Positions 1-9,118 of a stretch of DNA of 34,208 bases are shown in pieces. The DNA comes from Alphaproteobacteria bacterium. GTDB lineage: Bacteria; Pseudomonadota; Alphaproteobacteria; Rickettsiales; Rickettsiaceae. The translations under genes were made by a program, and so were the position numbers. The stretch's first letter is position 1. Every line of letters starts with the position of its first letter. The notes beneath the pieces were generated by a model. That model worked only from the letters and a program-made list of their open reading frames with translations. It did not search any database and was not told the DNA's origin. The DNA lies in assembly GCA_013289335.1 (NCBI GenBank), contig JABDAD010000006.1, positions 1 through 34,208 of the forward strand. The letters are read 5' to 3'.

Positions 1-36
1 AGTGATGATTCTTTCTTAAGTATAATATTTGTTCTT

Positions 37-1575
37 TTATTTCTCTTTGAATGCTTTGAACATGTTATCAGTAAGAGGATCAAGTAAATATTGGAGTAAT
101 GTTCTTGTTCCAATTACAATCTGGATTTCAGCCTGCATGCCTGGTCTTAGCTTAAGTCCCCTCTTTTTAGCAACTTTATTAAATTCTTCCATATCTATCT
201 CGACCCTTGCTTTGTAATATGGTCCGTTAGGATCTTGAGGCATACCTTGCCTATCTTGTTCAATATCAGGTGATAAAGAAACCAAAGTACCCGTAAATAC
301 TGGTGAAGTTCTCGATTTAAACGCGCTAAAACGTATCTTTGCTCTAAGTCCTACATGTACTGAGTCAATAGTTTTTTGCGGCACTCTTGCTTCAATAACT
401 AATTTATCATCATCAGGAACTATTTCTGCGATTACGTGGTTTGGGCTAATTACACCACCAACTGTTGAAACGCCTATATCAATAATAGTACCATCTACAG
501 GAGAACGAAGCACTGCTTTTTCATAATAATCTTTTGCTTGTAAATAGCGTTCACGTGCATCACTTAATCTAGTTTGAGTCTCAGACAATTCTCTTAAAAT
601 ATCGCTTTGGTGTTGACTTTTCTTGGAAGCCATTTCTGCTTTATCAGCTAAAATTGCTTGGTTAATTCTAGCTATTTCTGCTTCAGTAGATGTGAAATCA
701 CTTTCAGCATTTGCTTGTCTTGACTCTGCATCTTGTAAATGAGATTTATTAACTGCACCTTTTTCATAAAGATTTTTTATAGCTTTTAGCCTTTCGGCAT
801 ATATTTCTGCATTTTTTCTGGTAGAAATTTGTTTTGCTTTCGCGCTTTCTAATTGTTTTAGCAACTGTTGATTTCTCTGTTCCAATGCTTCAATCATAGA
901 AAAATATGCATCCTGCCTTGATGCGAATAAATCTCTCATTGACGCAATAAGACTGGCTACTTGTGGCACTGAACTATCTTTGAGCAAAAAGTCATCAAAC
1001 TTAATCTCTTTCAAATTATCTTTTTCGGCATTAAGTCTAGCCTCATTGGCAAGGAAAGATCTATATGTACTTAATGTGGCATCATATTGGGATTTTAAAA
1101 GAACTTCATCTAATGCTATTATTGGGTCTCCTTCTCGTACATGATCACCAAGTTTTACATAAATATCTTTTACAATTCCGTTTTGAGAATATTGTATTGT
1201 TTTTCTTTTAGAGCTAGGAATAACAGTACCCATTGCAACAGAGGCGCTATCTAATGGAGCAAGAGCAGTCCATAATCCTCCAATGACAATAAAAATAATG
1301 ATTACATAAGTGCCGAAAACTATTGGACCCCTAGCAGTTTGTATAACATTATTTCGATCTATATCTTCTTTTTGGATGATAAAATTTATAAATCTATCGA
1401 TTTGTTGTATGGCTTTTGTTGTATTTTGCATAGCGACATTTATAAACTTACTTACCTTTTGTTTCCATGCAGGCATTTGCTTCTGATTTTGCATCATAGC
1501 CATAAGTTGTTTTATCTGCTCTTGCGATAATTGAGGTGCTTTTTGCTCAGATTGTTTATTAGGTGTCTCATTCAT
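37..1575 (-). CDS. Type I secretion membrane-fusion (HlyD-family) adaptor
   Basis: This 512-residue protein is the periplasmic adaptor of a type I secretion system, which links an inner-membrane ABC exporter to a TolC-like outer-membrane channel. The N-terminal ~40 residues are rich in Gln and Met and probably cytoplasmic. One membrane segment lies at about residues 88-108 (YVIIIFIVIGGLWTALAPL). It is followed by the first half of a biotinyl-lipoyl domain (NGIVKDIYVKLGDHVREGDP), a long coiled-coil hairpin at about 165-345, the second lipoyl half (VLRSPVDGTIIDIGVSTVGG) and a C-terminal beta domain. Length and order match HlyD/PrtE/AprE proteins. It starts 22 bp after the ABC transporter gene on the same strand, so the two are almost certainly cotranscribed. 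No substrate can be named, and no TolC gene is in the window. Confidence 0.93.
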   Translation of the reverse strand: MNETPNKQSEQKAPQLSQEQIKQLMAMMQNQKQMPAWKQKVSKFINVAMQNTTKAIQQIDRFINFIIQKEDIDRNNVIQTARGPIVFGTYVIIIFIVIGGLWTALAPLDSASVAMGTVIPSSKRKTIQYSQNGIVKDIYVKLGDHVREGDPIIALDEVLLKSQYDATLSTYRSFLANEARLNAEKDNLKEIKFDDFLLKDSSVPQVASLIASMRDLFASRQDAYFSMIEALEQRNQQLLKQLESAKAKQISTRKNAEIYAERLKAIKNLYEKGAVNKSHLQDAESRQANAESDFTSTEAEIARINQAILADKAEMASKKSQHQSDILRELSETQTRLSDARERYLQAKDYYEKAVLRSPVDGTIIDIGVSTVGGVISPNHVIAEIVPDDDKLVIEARVPQKTIDSVHVGLRAKIRFSAFKSRTSPVFTGTLVSLSPDIEQDRQGMPQDPNGPYYKARVEIDMEEFNKVAKKRGLKLRPGMQAEIQIVIGTRTLLQYLLDPLTDNMFKAFKEK

Positions 1576-1597
1576 TTCTTCTACCGTTTTCTATTAC

Positions 1598-3388
1598 TTA
1601 ATTTTCAATGTGAATCATACCGTTATGAAGTAATTTTACTCTATTTAAAACATCATTTTTATCACCGAATGCCGCTACTGCTCCATCTTGCAATACAAGA
1701 ATTTTATCTACTACTGAGAGTACTGAAGGGCGGTGAGATATAACTATCACAGCTATTCCTCGTTTTTTAGCCTCAACTAGAGCATTTGACAGAGCTCTTT
1801 CTCCAGCTTCATCTAAGTTAGAGTTTGGTTCATCAAGTATAACCAATTTTGGATTACCATAAAATGCTCGAGCAAGACCCACTCTTTGTCTTTGTCCACC
1901 TGATAAATTAGATCCTGTGACCCCAATGTCTGTCTCATAGCCTTCCCGCAATTTAAGTATCATTTCATGCGCCCCAGCTAATTTTGCACAATCCTCCACC
2001 ATACTATTATCAATATCTTCAGCCATTCTTGCTATATTTTGTTTTATTGAACCTGAAAATAGTTCAATTCCTTGTGGGAGATAGCCAATATGTTTACCAA
2101 AATCATCTCTATTCCATTTATAGATATCGCCCTGATCTAATCTTACAGAGCCTGTTGATGCAGGCCATACACCTGTGATAACTTTTGCAAGCGTAGATTT
2201 GCCAGCTGCACTCGGTCCTATGATTGCAAGTGACTTGCCAGAAGACACAGAAAATGACACACCATTAAGTATGTTTCTTGGCCTTTCATTTTCTTGAAGT
2301 GGAGATTTTTTTTGCTGTATTTGAGGATGTGCATAATACACATTATCAACAACAAGATTTCCTTGTACATTAGTAAGCGGCATTGTTGTGTCTCTCAAAT
2401 TGCCGAGTTTGAATGCTTCATTAATTCTCTTGTACGATTTCATAGTGTTACTTATTGACTTCCAAAGTTCAATAGCATTGTCAAAAGGAGCCAAAGCTCT
2501 ACCAACCATAATTGAACTAGCTATCATCCCACCAGTTGTCATATCTTTACCGCTTGTTGAAACCACAACATAAGCTCCTATACCTGTTACAGCCATTTGC
2601 ATTATGTTTCTTAGGAATCTAGACCAATTTGAGATCATACCATTTCTGTAACTCGCAACAGATTGTCTAGCTAATGCGGCTTTATTATATTTTTGCCAAT
2701 CGGTTACAATGTTTTTCATCATCCCCATTGCTTCAACAACTTCTGCATTTCTACTAGCTATTTCCGCTTGATTTAAGCTTCTAATTGAATGTTCATTTGC
2801 TTCACCAAGGGTTTTATTAGTTGCAGCAGCGTTGATGAATGCCAACGAGACTATTAATATACCACCACCAACTGTCAAAAACCCTATGTAAGGATGGATC
2901 ATAAATATAACAGCAATGTAAGCTATAGACCATGGGGCATCTAGAATTGTGTTGAGACCTGCGCTGGTTAAAAATGTTTTTACAGTTTGGAAATCTCTCT
3001 GAAGTTGGCTAGCGCCTGACCCTTGCTTTAATGCAGAACCTGCTATTGAATAAGCAAGTAACACAGGAGATAAATTATTATCTAACCACTCTCCAACTCT
3101 TATCATAGTATATGATCTAGCTATTTGTAACAAAGTATATACGAAGTAGATTATGCCTATAATTAAAGACAACATTAAAAGTGTTTCGATACTTCCACTA
3201 CCTATCACTCTATCCAAAACCTGAAGAGAATATAAAGGAGTAATTAACATTAAAATATTCACGCAAAAAGCAAAGCCAAAAATAATTTTAAAGGCCAAAT
3301 TACAGTCGTGCAGAGCTTTTTGAATAGGGTTTTGTTCTTGTATGACAGATTCTTTGTTATTATTGTTTGACATAATTTGATTCTTCAA
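1598..3388 (-). CDS. Type I secretion ABC transporter, PrtD/AprD-like (permease fused to ATPase)
   Basis: This 596-residue half-transporter powers type I export across the inner membrane. The N-terminal half has an ABC-exporter membrane domain with hydrophobic segments at about residues 32-60, 68-95 and 150-190. The C-terminal ATPase domain shows Walker A (GPSAAGKST, about 391-399), the signature LSGGQRQRVGLA (about 493-504), Walker B with catalytic Glu (LVILDEP, about 515-521) and the switch His (VISHRPS). There is no N-terminal C39 peptidase domain, so it resembles exporters of RTX-type or repeat proteins, not bacteriocin processors. The HlyD partner follows after 22 bp. An ATG six codons downstream of the chosen start is an alternative. 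Substrates are unknown. The hypothetical proteins nearby are candidates by position only. Confidence 0.94.
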   Translation of the reverse strand: MKNQIMSNNNNKESVIQEQNPIQKALHDCNLAFKIIFGFAFCVNILMLITPLYSLQVLDRVIGSGSIETLLMLSLIIGIIYFVYTLLQIARSYTMIRVGEWLDNNLSPVLLAYSIAGSALKQGSGASQLQRDFQTVKTFLTSAGLNTILDAPWSIAYIAVIFMIHPYIGFLTVGGGILIVSLAFINAAATNKTLGEANEHSIRSLNQAEIASRNAEVVEAMGMMKNIVTDWQKYNKAALARQSVASYRNGMISNWSRFLRNIMQMAVTGIGAYVVVSTSGKDMTTGGMIASSIMVGRALAPFDNAIELWKSISNTMKSYKRINEAFKLGNLRDTTMPLTNVQGNLVVDNVYYAHPQIQQKKSPLQENERPRNILNGVSFSVSSGKSLAIIGPSAAGKSTLAKVITGVWPASTGSVRLDQGDIYKWNRDDFGKHIGYLPQGIELFSGSIKQNIARMAEDIDNSMVEDCAKLAGAHEMILKLREGYETDIGVTGSNLSGGQRQRVGLARAFYGNPKLVILDEPNSNLDEAGERALSNALVEAKKRGIAVIVISHRPSVLSVVDKILVLQDGAVAAFGDKNDVLNRVKLLHNGMIHIEN

Positions 3389-3453
3389 ATGTTAACATAG
3401 ATTAATTATAGTATATATATTTTTATTATAGATGCAAGTTATTTAATTATTAA

Positions 3454-5412
3454 TTAACTATCTTTAACTAATTTAATCGCATTTTCTATATCTTTATATC
3501 TCAGGATAACTGGAAGAATAATTCCATCCTTATTTTTTGGACCATAAATAATATTAAATGGAATTCCAGTTATTCCTTTTTTTAATAAAAATTGTGTAAC
3601 TATATCATTTTCTTTTGTGATGTCTCCAATAAAGGTATAAACTTGACTATTTTTAAATAATTTTATAGTTGACGATCTATCAAGCACAAAAACTTTATTA
3701 ATCTGGCAGGTTATACACCAATCAGCTGTTATATTTACAAAAATTACTTTATCATCCTTAATTAGTGATTCAATTTTATTTTCATCAAAACTCATCCAAT
3801 GTTCGTTATATATTGCATCAAGTTTATTGAAATTCCTATTAACAGAGGAGGGGATAACTAGAAATCCGAGCATAATGATAGCAAAACTTGCAATTTTCAA
3901 CTTCATATCCGATTTACACTCTATACAATATCTAAGCAAATAAATAAGCATAGAAACTGATAGCGCACTATAGAACCCAAGTAACGAATTTACCAACCAT
4001 ACTAACCATACAACAGTGCATACGAGCATAATTGCGAAAATAAATTTTAATCTTTTCTGCCATTTTCCTGATTTGGGAATGTAATTTAAGGAAGATGGAA
4101 ATAAGATGAGAGATATATAAGGTAAAGCAAAACCTATGGAGGCTGAAACAAATATTGCAAATATGACAAATGGAGACTGGGTAACTGCAAACGTAATGCT
4201 TGTAACAAGAAAAGGAGCAGTGCATGGAGTTGCGAGTATAGTTGCGACAAGTGTAGAAATTATGACTTCTATATATTTATTTTTAGATTTTACTGAGGAT
4301 AGAAAGCCAAGACCAATATTAAAGTTCACTCTGTCCAGAATAACACTAATCATAAAGGTCAATATAATTATACATAATATGATTACGCTAGGTTGTTGCA
4401 TGCTAAAACCAGGCAAAAATATTTGCCCGATTTCTCTAGCTTCTAGAGTAAAAACTGCAAGCACTAAGAAATAAAATATTATTGTAAAAGTAGAAATAAC
4501 AGAATATTCAATTCTATCTTTTGGAGTCTTGCTGTTAACTATGTGAAATAACTTCATCGAAAGTACAGGAAGAACGCATGGCATAAGATTTAGAATGAAT
4601 CCACCAGCAATAGCTAGTGTAATATAAAATAAAATACTATTTTGTGTGGTATGTTTCGATATCTTGTCACTATCAAATTTGATTGGTTTATATCGCTTAG
4701 AACTAAATAACGAGAGTGATTTCGTATCAGCTACTAACTCACCTAGAAACATTAATTTGCATTTGTTCTCATGGAATTCAATAAAATCAGGCAAATATAA
4801 GTTGTTCATTTCATCAACTAGAACAAAATCTTGTGTCTCATTATTTGCTATTTCAAATTCCATAATTAATTTATTATTCTCTAAATAGGCTTCGTAATTT
4901 TTAAAATAATTTACCTCTGGAATGTTTTTTGGCTCGTTTATTGTAACAGATAAATCGGTTTCTTTTTTAAAACACCCTTGATCGTTACAAATTAAATATG
5001 TGAATTTGAAATCCACCGATACAGGTTTGGAATAGTCTTGTGCCTTTACGTAGATCGGTATATCTACACTATTTCTATATTCTGCATTAAGTGAATTTAA
5101 ATTTTGTGAAAATTCAGGCCATGGCCAATCAACATAGTAATCATCAAGATTAGTAGATTTAGTAATTTCTATCTGTGTAGGAAGGCTTGTTCTACCAGAG
5201 TGTGCCCAATATGTTTTTTCTCCTTTATCTAGAGCAATATGTAAAATTGCTACTCCATTATCTTTATGAAGTGAAACATACTCCTTTGCACTAACTTGAA
5301 TAGCTGCTAGAATAACAAGCAGCAAGATGCAAGTGCGAAGGATAAAAATACTACGACAAAGGGAGATGAATTTACTACTCTGTATATCTTGAATTATGGC
5401 GTGTTTGTGCAT
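3454..5412 (-). CDS. Protein-disulfide reductase, DsbD/ScsB-like
   Basis: This 652-residue membrane protein should pass electrons from cytoplasmic thioredoxin to periplasmic thiol proteins. Residues about 22-42 (CILLLVILAAIQVSA) look like a signal peptide or anchor. Next comes a periplasmic DsbC-like N-terminal domain with a Cys pair (CNDQGC). The DsbD transmembrane core starts near residue 260 with the family motif LNLMPCVLPVLSMK and a second Cys motif ATPCTAPF. About eight hydrophobic helices are visible. The C-terminal thioredoxin-like domain has the active site WCITCQ (about 566-571) and the cis-Pro loop GIPFN. All three redox modules keep their cysteine pairs, so it should be functional. 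It lies 65 bp upstream of the type I secretion genes and is divergent from yqgE, with only 27 bp between the two starts. Confidence 0.9.
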   Translation of the reverse strand: MHKHAIIQDIQSSKFISLCRSIFILRTCILLLVILAAIQVSAKEYVSLHKDNGVAILHIALDKGEKTYWAHSGRTSLPTQIEITKSTNLDDYYVDWPWPEFSQNLNSLNAEYRNSVDIPIYVKAQDYSKPVSVDFKFTYLICNDQGCFKKETDLSVTINEPKNIPEVNYFKNYEAYLENNKLIMEFEIANNETQDFVLVDEMNNLYLPDFIEFHENKCKLMFLGELVADTKSLSLFSSKRYKPIKFDSDKISKHTTQNSILFYITLAIAGGFILNLMPCVLPVLSMKLFHIVNSKTPKDRIEYSVISTFTIIFYFLVLAVFTLEAREIGQIFLPGFSMQQPSVIILCIIILTFMISVILDRVNFNIGLGFLSSVKSKNKYIEVIISTLVATILATPCTAPFLVTSITFAVTQSPFVIFAIFVSASIGFALPYISLILFPSSLNYIPKSGKWQKRLKFIFAIMLVCTVVWLVWLVNSLLGFYSALSVSMLIYLLRYCIECKSDMKLKIASFAIIMLGFLVIPSSVNRNFNKLDAIYNEHWMSFDENKIESLIKDDKVIFVNITADWCITCQINKVFVLDRSSTIKLFKNSQVYTFIGDITKENDIVTQFLLKKGITGIPFNIIYGPKNKDGIILPVILRYKDIENAIKLVKDS

Positions 5413-5439
5413 ATATTATTGTGTATTGATTTATAACCA

Positions 5440-6024
5440 ATGAAATTATTAATGATAAACATTAAAGACATTGACGGAAGTTTAACAGGTAAGATACTAA
5501 TTGCCAACCCGTATTGCTCTTTTGGAGACATTTTTGACAAATGTATTATTTATGTTGCATCACATTCGCCACACGGTGCAATAGGTCTTATTGTAAATAA
5601 ATTCGCTACAAACTTTGATCTTAAAAAACTTTATAGGATATCTGATAAATCAATTCCAGATAGTAGAAGAAAAATATTTATAGGGGGGCCTGTGGAACCT
5701 GAAAGAAGTTTCATACTTCACAGTACTGACTATACAAAAAATTTACTTTTTCCTGCCACTTCTAATTTAGCTATTAGCTCAAATCTTGAAATAGTAAAAG
5801 ATATACTTAATTCATGTGGGCCAAAGCAATCTCAATTTATACTTGGTTACACTGCTTGGGGTATTGGTGAAATTGAAAAAGAGATAGAAAATAATTATTG
5901 GCTAATTCTAGAGTCTGATAATTCGATTATTTTTGATCAAAAAAATGACATCAAATGGCAAAGCGCTCTTAATAAAGCTGGAGTGGATAGTAATTACTTT
6001 GCATCTCAAATCGGACATAGCTAA
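5440..6024 (+). CDS. yqgE: YqgE/AlgH family protein (UPF0301)
   Basis: This 194-residue protein belongs to a conserved proteobacterial family whose biochemical role is not settled. The N-terminal block TGKILIANPYCSFGDIFDKC, the adjacent CIIYVASHSPHGAIGLIVNK, the GGPVEPERSF motif and the later FILGYTAWGIGEIEKEI are the diagnostic features. There is no signal peptide, so it should be cytoplasmic. The first ATG (5440) lies 27 bp from the divergent dsbD-like start, and an in-frame ATG at 5452 is a possible alternative. Length is close to the family norm of about 185 residues. Confidence 0.92.
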   Translation: MKLLMINIKDIDGSLTGKILIANPYCSFGDIFDKCIIYVASHSPHGAIGLIVNKFATNFDLKKLYRISDKSIPDSRRKIFIGGPVEPERSFILHSTDYTKNLLFPATSNLAISSNLEIVKDILNSCGPKQSQFILGYTAWGIGEIEKEIENNYWLILESDNSIIFDQKNDIKWQSALNKAGVDSNYFASQIGHS

Positions 6025-6128
6025 ATGGATTTACCAGGCCTTGCATTAAGTTTATCCTAAAGAATTTGTTAAAAGCAAATTGTTGTGTAAACTATTACTA
6101 AATAGTAACCTTTCATTAAAAAATTCTG

Positions 6129-6157
6129 TTTACTAGGTAAATAACTTGTGTTATCAT
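6129..6157 (+). promoter_or_regulatory. Putative sigma-70 promoter for the 6211 gene cluster
   Basis: TTTACT at 6129-6134 and TATCAT at 6152-6157 are separated by 17 bp. Transcription would begin near 6164, about 47 nt before the ATG at 6211. In AT-rich DNA such matches arise by chance, so this is tentative. Confidence 0.4.
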
Positions 6158-6210
6158 GCAACCATAAATATATTATTATCGTTAAAGAATAACTTTTTGA
6201 TGAATCGCAA

Positions 6211-6723
6211 ATGAGTAAAACAGCAACTTATTATAAAGATAGTTTCTCTGAAGAATTCGAAAGAATTAATAATATTATCCAGGGGATGCGGACTTGTAAG
6301 AAATTGACCACAGAACAAATTGCGAATATAGGGCTTGATATAGCTCTTGAGGTACTCAAAGAGTCTGGTTATATATATAGTAAATCACCACAACTGACAG
6401 GTTTTGGAACAGATGGGTCAGAGTCGTTCAATAATTTGCTCAAAGAGCTCAAAGAATTCAGTAGTGCTAATCCAGAATCAGCAGCCGACGTTGATAACGG
6501 GCTGGGATGTTTAGTGGACATTTTGCCTGCAGTTGTAGCGCAAATCCAGATAATATCAGATTTAAGTGGTGTTGATGCTAGTCATCACTCATTTCTTCTT
6601 GCGTGCAAAGAAAATTCATTCAGACTTCTATGTGAAATAATCGAAACTCAAGTATTTATTTTAGATGAAGTTGATAGTATCCCGACTCTAGGTAGTACTA
6701 CGAATGGTGAGGTTACGAATTAA
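6211..6723 (+). CDS. Hypothetical protein, 170 residues, mostly helical
   Basis: I do not recognise this protein. It is acidic and predicted soluble, without signal peptide or membrane segment. Helical stretches are visible at about residues 10-60 and 95-155 (for example VVAQIQIISDLSGVD and FRLLCEIIETQVFILDEV). It lies 22 bp before the next gene on the same strand, so the two are probably one transcript, and a small protein beside a larger effector-like protein could be a chaperone or antitoxin-like partner. That is inference from position and size only. No strong ribosome binding site precedes the ATG. Confidence 0.72.
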   Translation: MSKTATYYKDSFSEEFERINNIIQGMRTCKKLTTEQIANIGLDIALEVLKESGYIYSKSPQLTGFGTDGSESFNNLLKELKEFSSANPESAADVDNGLGCLVDILPAVVAQIQIISDLSGVDASHHSFLLACKENSFRLLCEIIETQVFILDEVDSIPTLGSTTNGEVTN

Positions 6724-6745
6724 AAACATTGACACAAGGTAATAA

Positions 6746-8491
6746 ATGTCAAAACGACTTGCTGAATTGAGACGTGCAGGTGTTAAGTCTGATATGCCTA
6801 GGGCTGAAGATCCTTTAGTTAACCCAAGATTTATAAAAGTCACTCCTGAAGATGTAGAAGCAGAAAGAGTAGAAGCAGAAAGAGTAGAAGCAGAAGCTTT
6901 ATCAGATCTTGCAAGATCCCTAGGCGATATTAGAAAAAAGAAAGCTACGCAATTGACGCAAAGAGTACGAGAAGTGGTAGCAGAGGTAAGACTTAGTACT
7001 CAAGATCATAGATTAGCAGTTGTGCCAGGTAAAGAAGAAGTATTATACAGATTTCATACTGGTGATGCTGGTCTTAGATCAGCAGCAGATGAGTTTTGTG
7101 CAGATAGAGGTGTGCCTCAAACATTGACCAGAGAGCAAAAAAAGCAATTTGTAGGAGCGCATGCAGGAGAAAATAAAAAATATATAGAAGAAGTTGGGTT
7201 CAGCCCTTTTGTTTCTATGACACGTGATTTACCATCGCTTGTAAGAACAAGTTTCAGAGGCATAAGCGAAGGAAGAATCGCAGGTGATGTTAATATTAGA
7301 CAAGATGTATTTGAACGTGCATCTACTATAAGCGCAATCGTTGTTTCTAAAGAACATGTTACAACACCTAGAGCAGAATTATCCGAAGCTGAATGTGAAG
7401 CATGTTATGATACTCAAGCAGGACCAAGACTTGCATCTTTACCAAGAAAAGAATTTCGTAATCCTTTTTATAGGCAAATCGAGATTGATGCTCGGATGTT
7501 AGCAATAAGTCGTAGAAAACATGCAGATGAACCGTATAAATCTGAAGTAATTGCACTTGCTGAAATGGAAGCCACATATCCTCCAGATAAAAGACTTATA
7601 GATCTTGATGTTGAGAAATATAGAGGATTTTATGAGCGTAAGCAAGTTGTGCTAGATGAATTGGGCGATATTCCGAGAGCAGATAGAGCTGTACTTAGAC
7701 AAAAAGCTGCAGAAAGGGCAGAAGCAATACGTAAGCGAGAAGCACTTGAAGAAACAAGACTAGCAATATTACATCAGCGAGCAGTGCATGAAGATGTAGA
7801 AAGATTGCAAAAATTAGAAGCACAATTAGAAGCACGTCGAGAAGCAGAAAGATTACGACAGTTAGAAGTACGTATCGAAGAAGCGAAACCAGAGGTATTG
7901 CGCAAAATCAAAGAATATAGGCACAAAACTAAAGAAGCAGAATTAGAGCTACGACAACTTGAAGACAGAATGAAAAAAGAAAGGGGCGAAGCATTAGCAC
8001 GGCAAGAACTGGAAGCACGTAGAGCAGAAGAAAAAGCAGAAGCAAGAGACCGATTACTTGCATTGCAAGACAGAAGAAGGGCCGCAGCATTAGAACTACG
8101 AGATGCACGCGTTTCGTTTGACAGATCAACGCCAGATTTACATGTGCATGAAATGGCGCATTTGAGAAGGCAAAGCCCATCTGGAGGCAGGCTGAGATCT
8201 CTTTTAGATGTCGGTGCGCAAGAAGCAAAAGAAGAAGTAAGCTTGGAGACGCTAGGTAGAACGTTAGAATTACATAGTCCAGAAATAAAAGCATCACATC
8301 ATCCATATAGCACAGATGAAAGAACACCGCAAATTAGAGCACAAAACCATCATAGCTCTGAGAGACACGGCCTCAGAAGCGCTTTGGGTAGAGGCGCATC
8401 ATCATTACAATCTACTATGTTCAGGCCTACAAGGACACCTAGTAATATGCCACCTTCTACCCCTCACCAAAGTAGGGGGAAATTTGATTAA
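6746..8491 (+). CDS. Hypothetical coiled-coil protein; N-terminal half faintly ADP-ribosyltransferase-like
   Basis: This 581-residue protein has three parts. Residues 36-50 contain an in-frame repeat (VEAER twice, then VEAE). Residues about 98-275 look globular and carry, in order, LYRFHTG (100-106), GFSPFVSMT (151-159), AIVVSKEHV (197-205) and an E-x-E-rich stretch ELSEAECEA (211-219). This order of YR, F-V-S-x-T and E-x-E recalls the R-S-E motifs of bacterial ADP-ribosyltransferases, but the match is weak. Residues about 310-460 form a long Arg/Glu/Ala coiled coil, and the C-terminal ~110 residues are Ser/Pro/His-rich and probably disordered. AAGG lies 7 bp before the ATG. There is no signal peptide, so an exported role would need a C-terminal signal. 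Confidence 0.78.
   Translation: MSKRLAELRRAGVKSDMPRAEDPLVNPRFIKVTPEDVEAERVEAERVEAEALSDLARSLGDIRKKKATQLTQRVREVVAEVRLSTQDHRLAVVPGKEEVLYRFHTGDAGLRSAADEFCADRGVPQTLTREQKKQFVGAHAGENKKYIEEVGFSPFVSMTRDLPSLVRTSFRGISEGRIAGDVNIRQDVFERASTISAIVVSKEHVTTPRAELSEAECEACYDTQAGPRLASLPRKEFRNPFYRQIEIDARMLAISRRKHADEPYKSEVIALAEMEATYPPDKRLIDLDVEKYRGFYERKQVVLDELGDIPRADRAVLRQKAAERAEAIRKREALEETRLAILHQRAVHEDVERLQKLEAQLEARREAERLRQLEVRIEEAKPEVLRKIKEYRHKTKEAELELRQLEDRMKKERGEALARQELEARRAEEKAEARDRLLALQDRRRAAALELRDARVSFDRSTPDLHVHEMAHLRRQSPSGGRLRSLLDVGAQEAKEEVSLETLGRTLELHSPEIKASHHPYSTDERTPQIRAQNHHSSERHGLRSALGRGASSLQSTMFRPTRTPSNMPPSTPHQSRGKFD
6854..6895 (+). repeat. 15-bp in-frame tandem repeat
   Basis: The unit GTAGAAGCAGAAAGA occurs at 6854-6868 and 6869-6883, with a partial third copy to 6895. 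It encodes VEAER repeats. Its length is a multiple of three, so copy-number changes would keep the frame. Confidence 0.9.
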
Positions 8492-9118
8492 ATCAAAATG
8501 CTACACTCAATCATACACATGATAAGAGTCACATAAATATCCTCTCGACTTTATCCTAGGTGATTTTGGAAGGCTGTTAACATAAGGTGTACAATTTTTG
8601 TGTACGCTACAATTAGGAAGTGCAAACGAAAGACTTAAGCAAACTAATACCTAGCTTCGGTAAATAATAAACAACTCTTTTGGCATATTAGTTCTCAGAT
8701 ATATGATTCTCCTCTACTGATAATATTTACAGATTTTACCTGTTCTAGTAGCTTATTATGGCCATGTTGCAACAGGGTCAAATTTTAGAATATTGGTGTA
8801 TAAAAACGAGAAAGCGATCAGTTATTGTTGGTGGTTTTTTATTCGTACTAAAGAACACAATAATAAGATTGTGGTAATAAACTCACAACTCTACTTTATG
8901 CTATTAGTTGTAGTTTAATTATTTATTGGATATTTAAAAGTCAACTAGTAAAGTCTAAGGTAGCAAGTTTGATAATTAGTTGATAAATGAGTGGGAATTA
9001 ACGTGTATTCTAAGAGTATAGAATGCCCAGTTTATATTAGAGAATATGGGATAAATCTCGAGAAATGATGAGTTATGTTCCCTGCAATTTAAGCAACTAG
9101 AAGTTACAAGAGGTATTT
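8492..9118. other. 627-bp intergenic region without a recognised gene
   Basis: Both strands are full of stops. I see no tRNA, no palindromic element and no recognisable gene fragment. Only the last bases are interpretable: AAGAGG, 6 bp before the ATG at 9119, is a plausible ribosome binding site. The stretch is long for a compact chromosome and may hold a decayed gene or a long 5' leader. Confidence 0.6.

Noticed and set aside
4136-4474. 112-codon plus-strand open frame
   Set aside because: It lies antisense inside the dsbD-like gene, whose conserved transmembrane motifs are clear.
8492-9118. Search for tRNA or small RNA in the long gap
   Set aside because: No cloverleaf, no CCA-adjacent acceptor stem and no conserved RNA motif could be seen.
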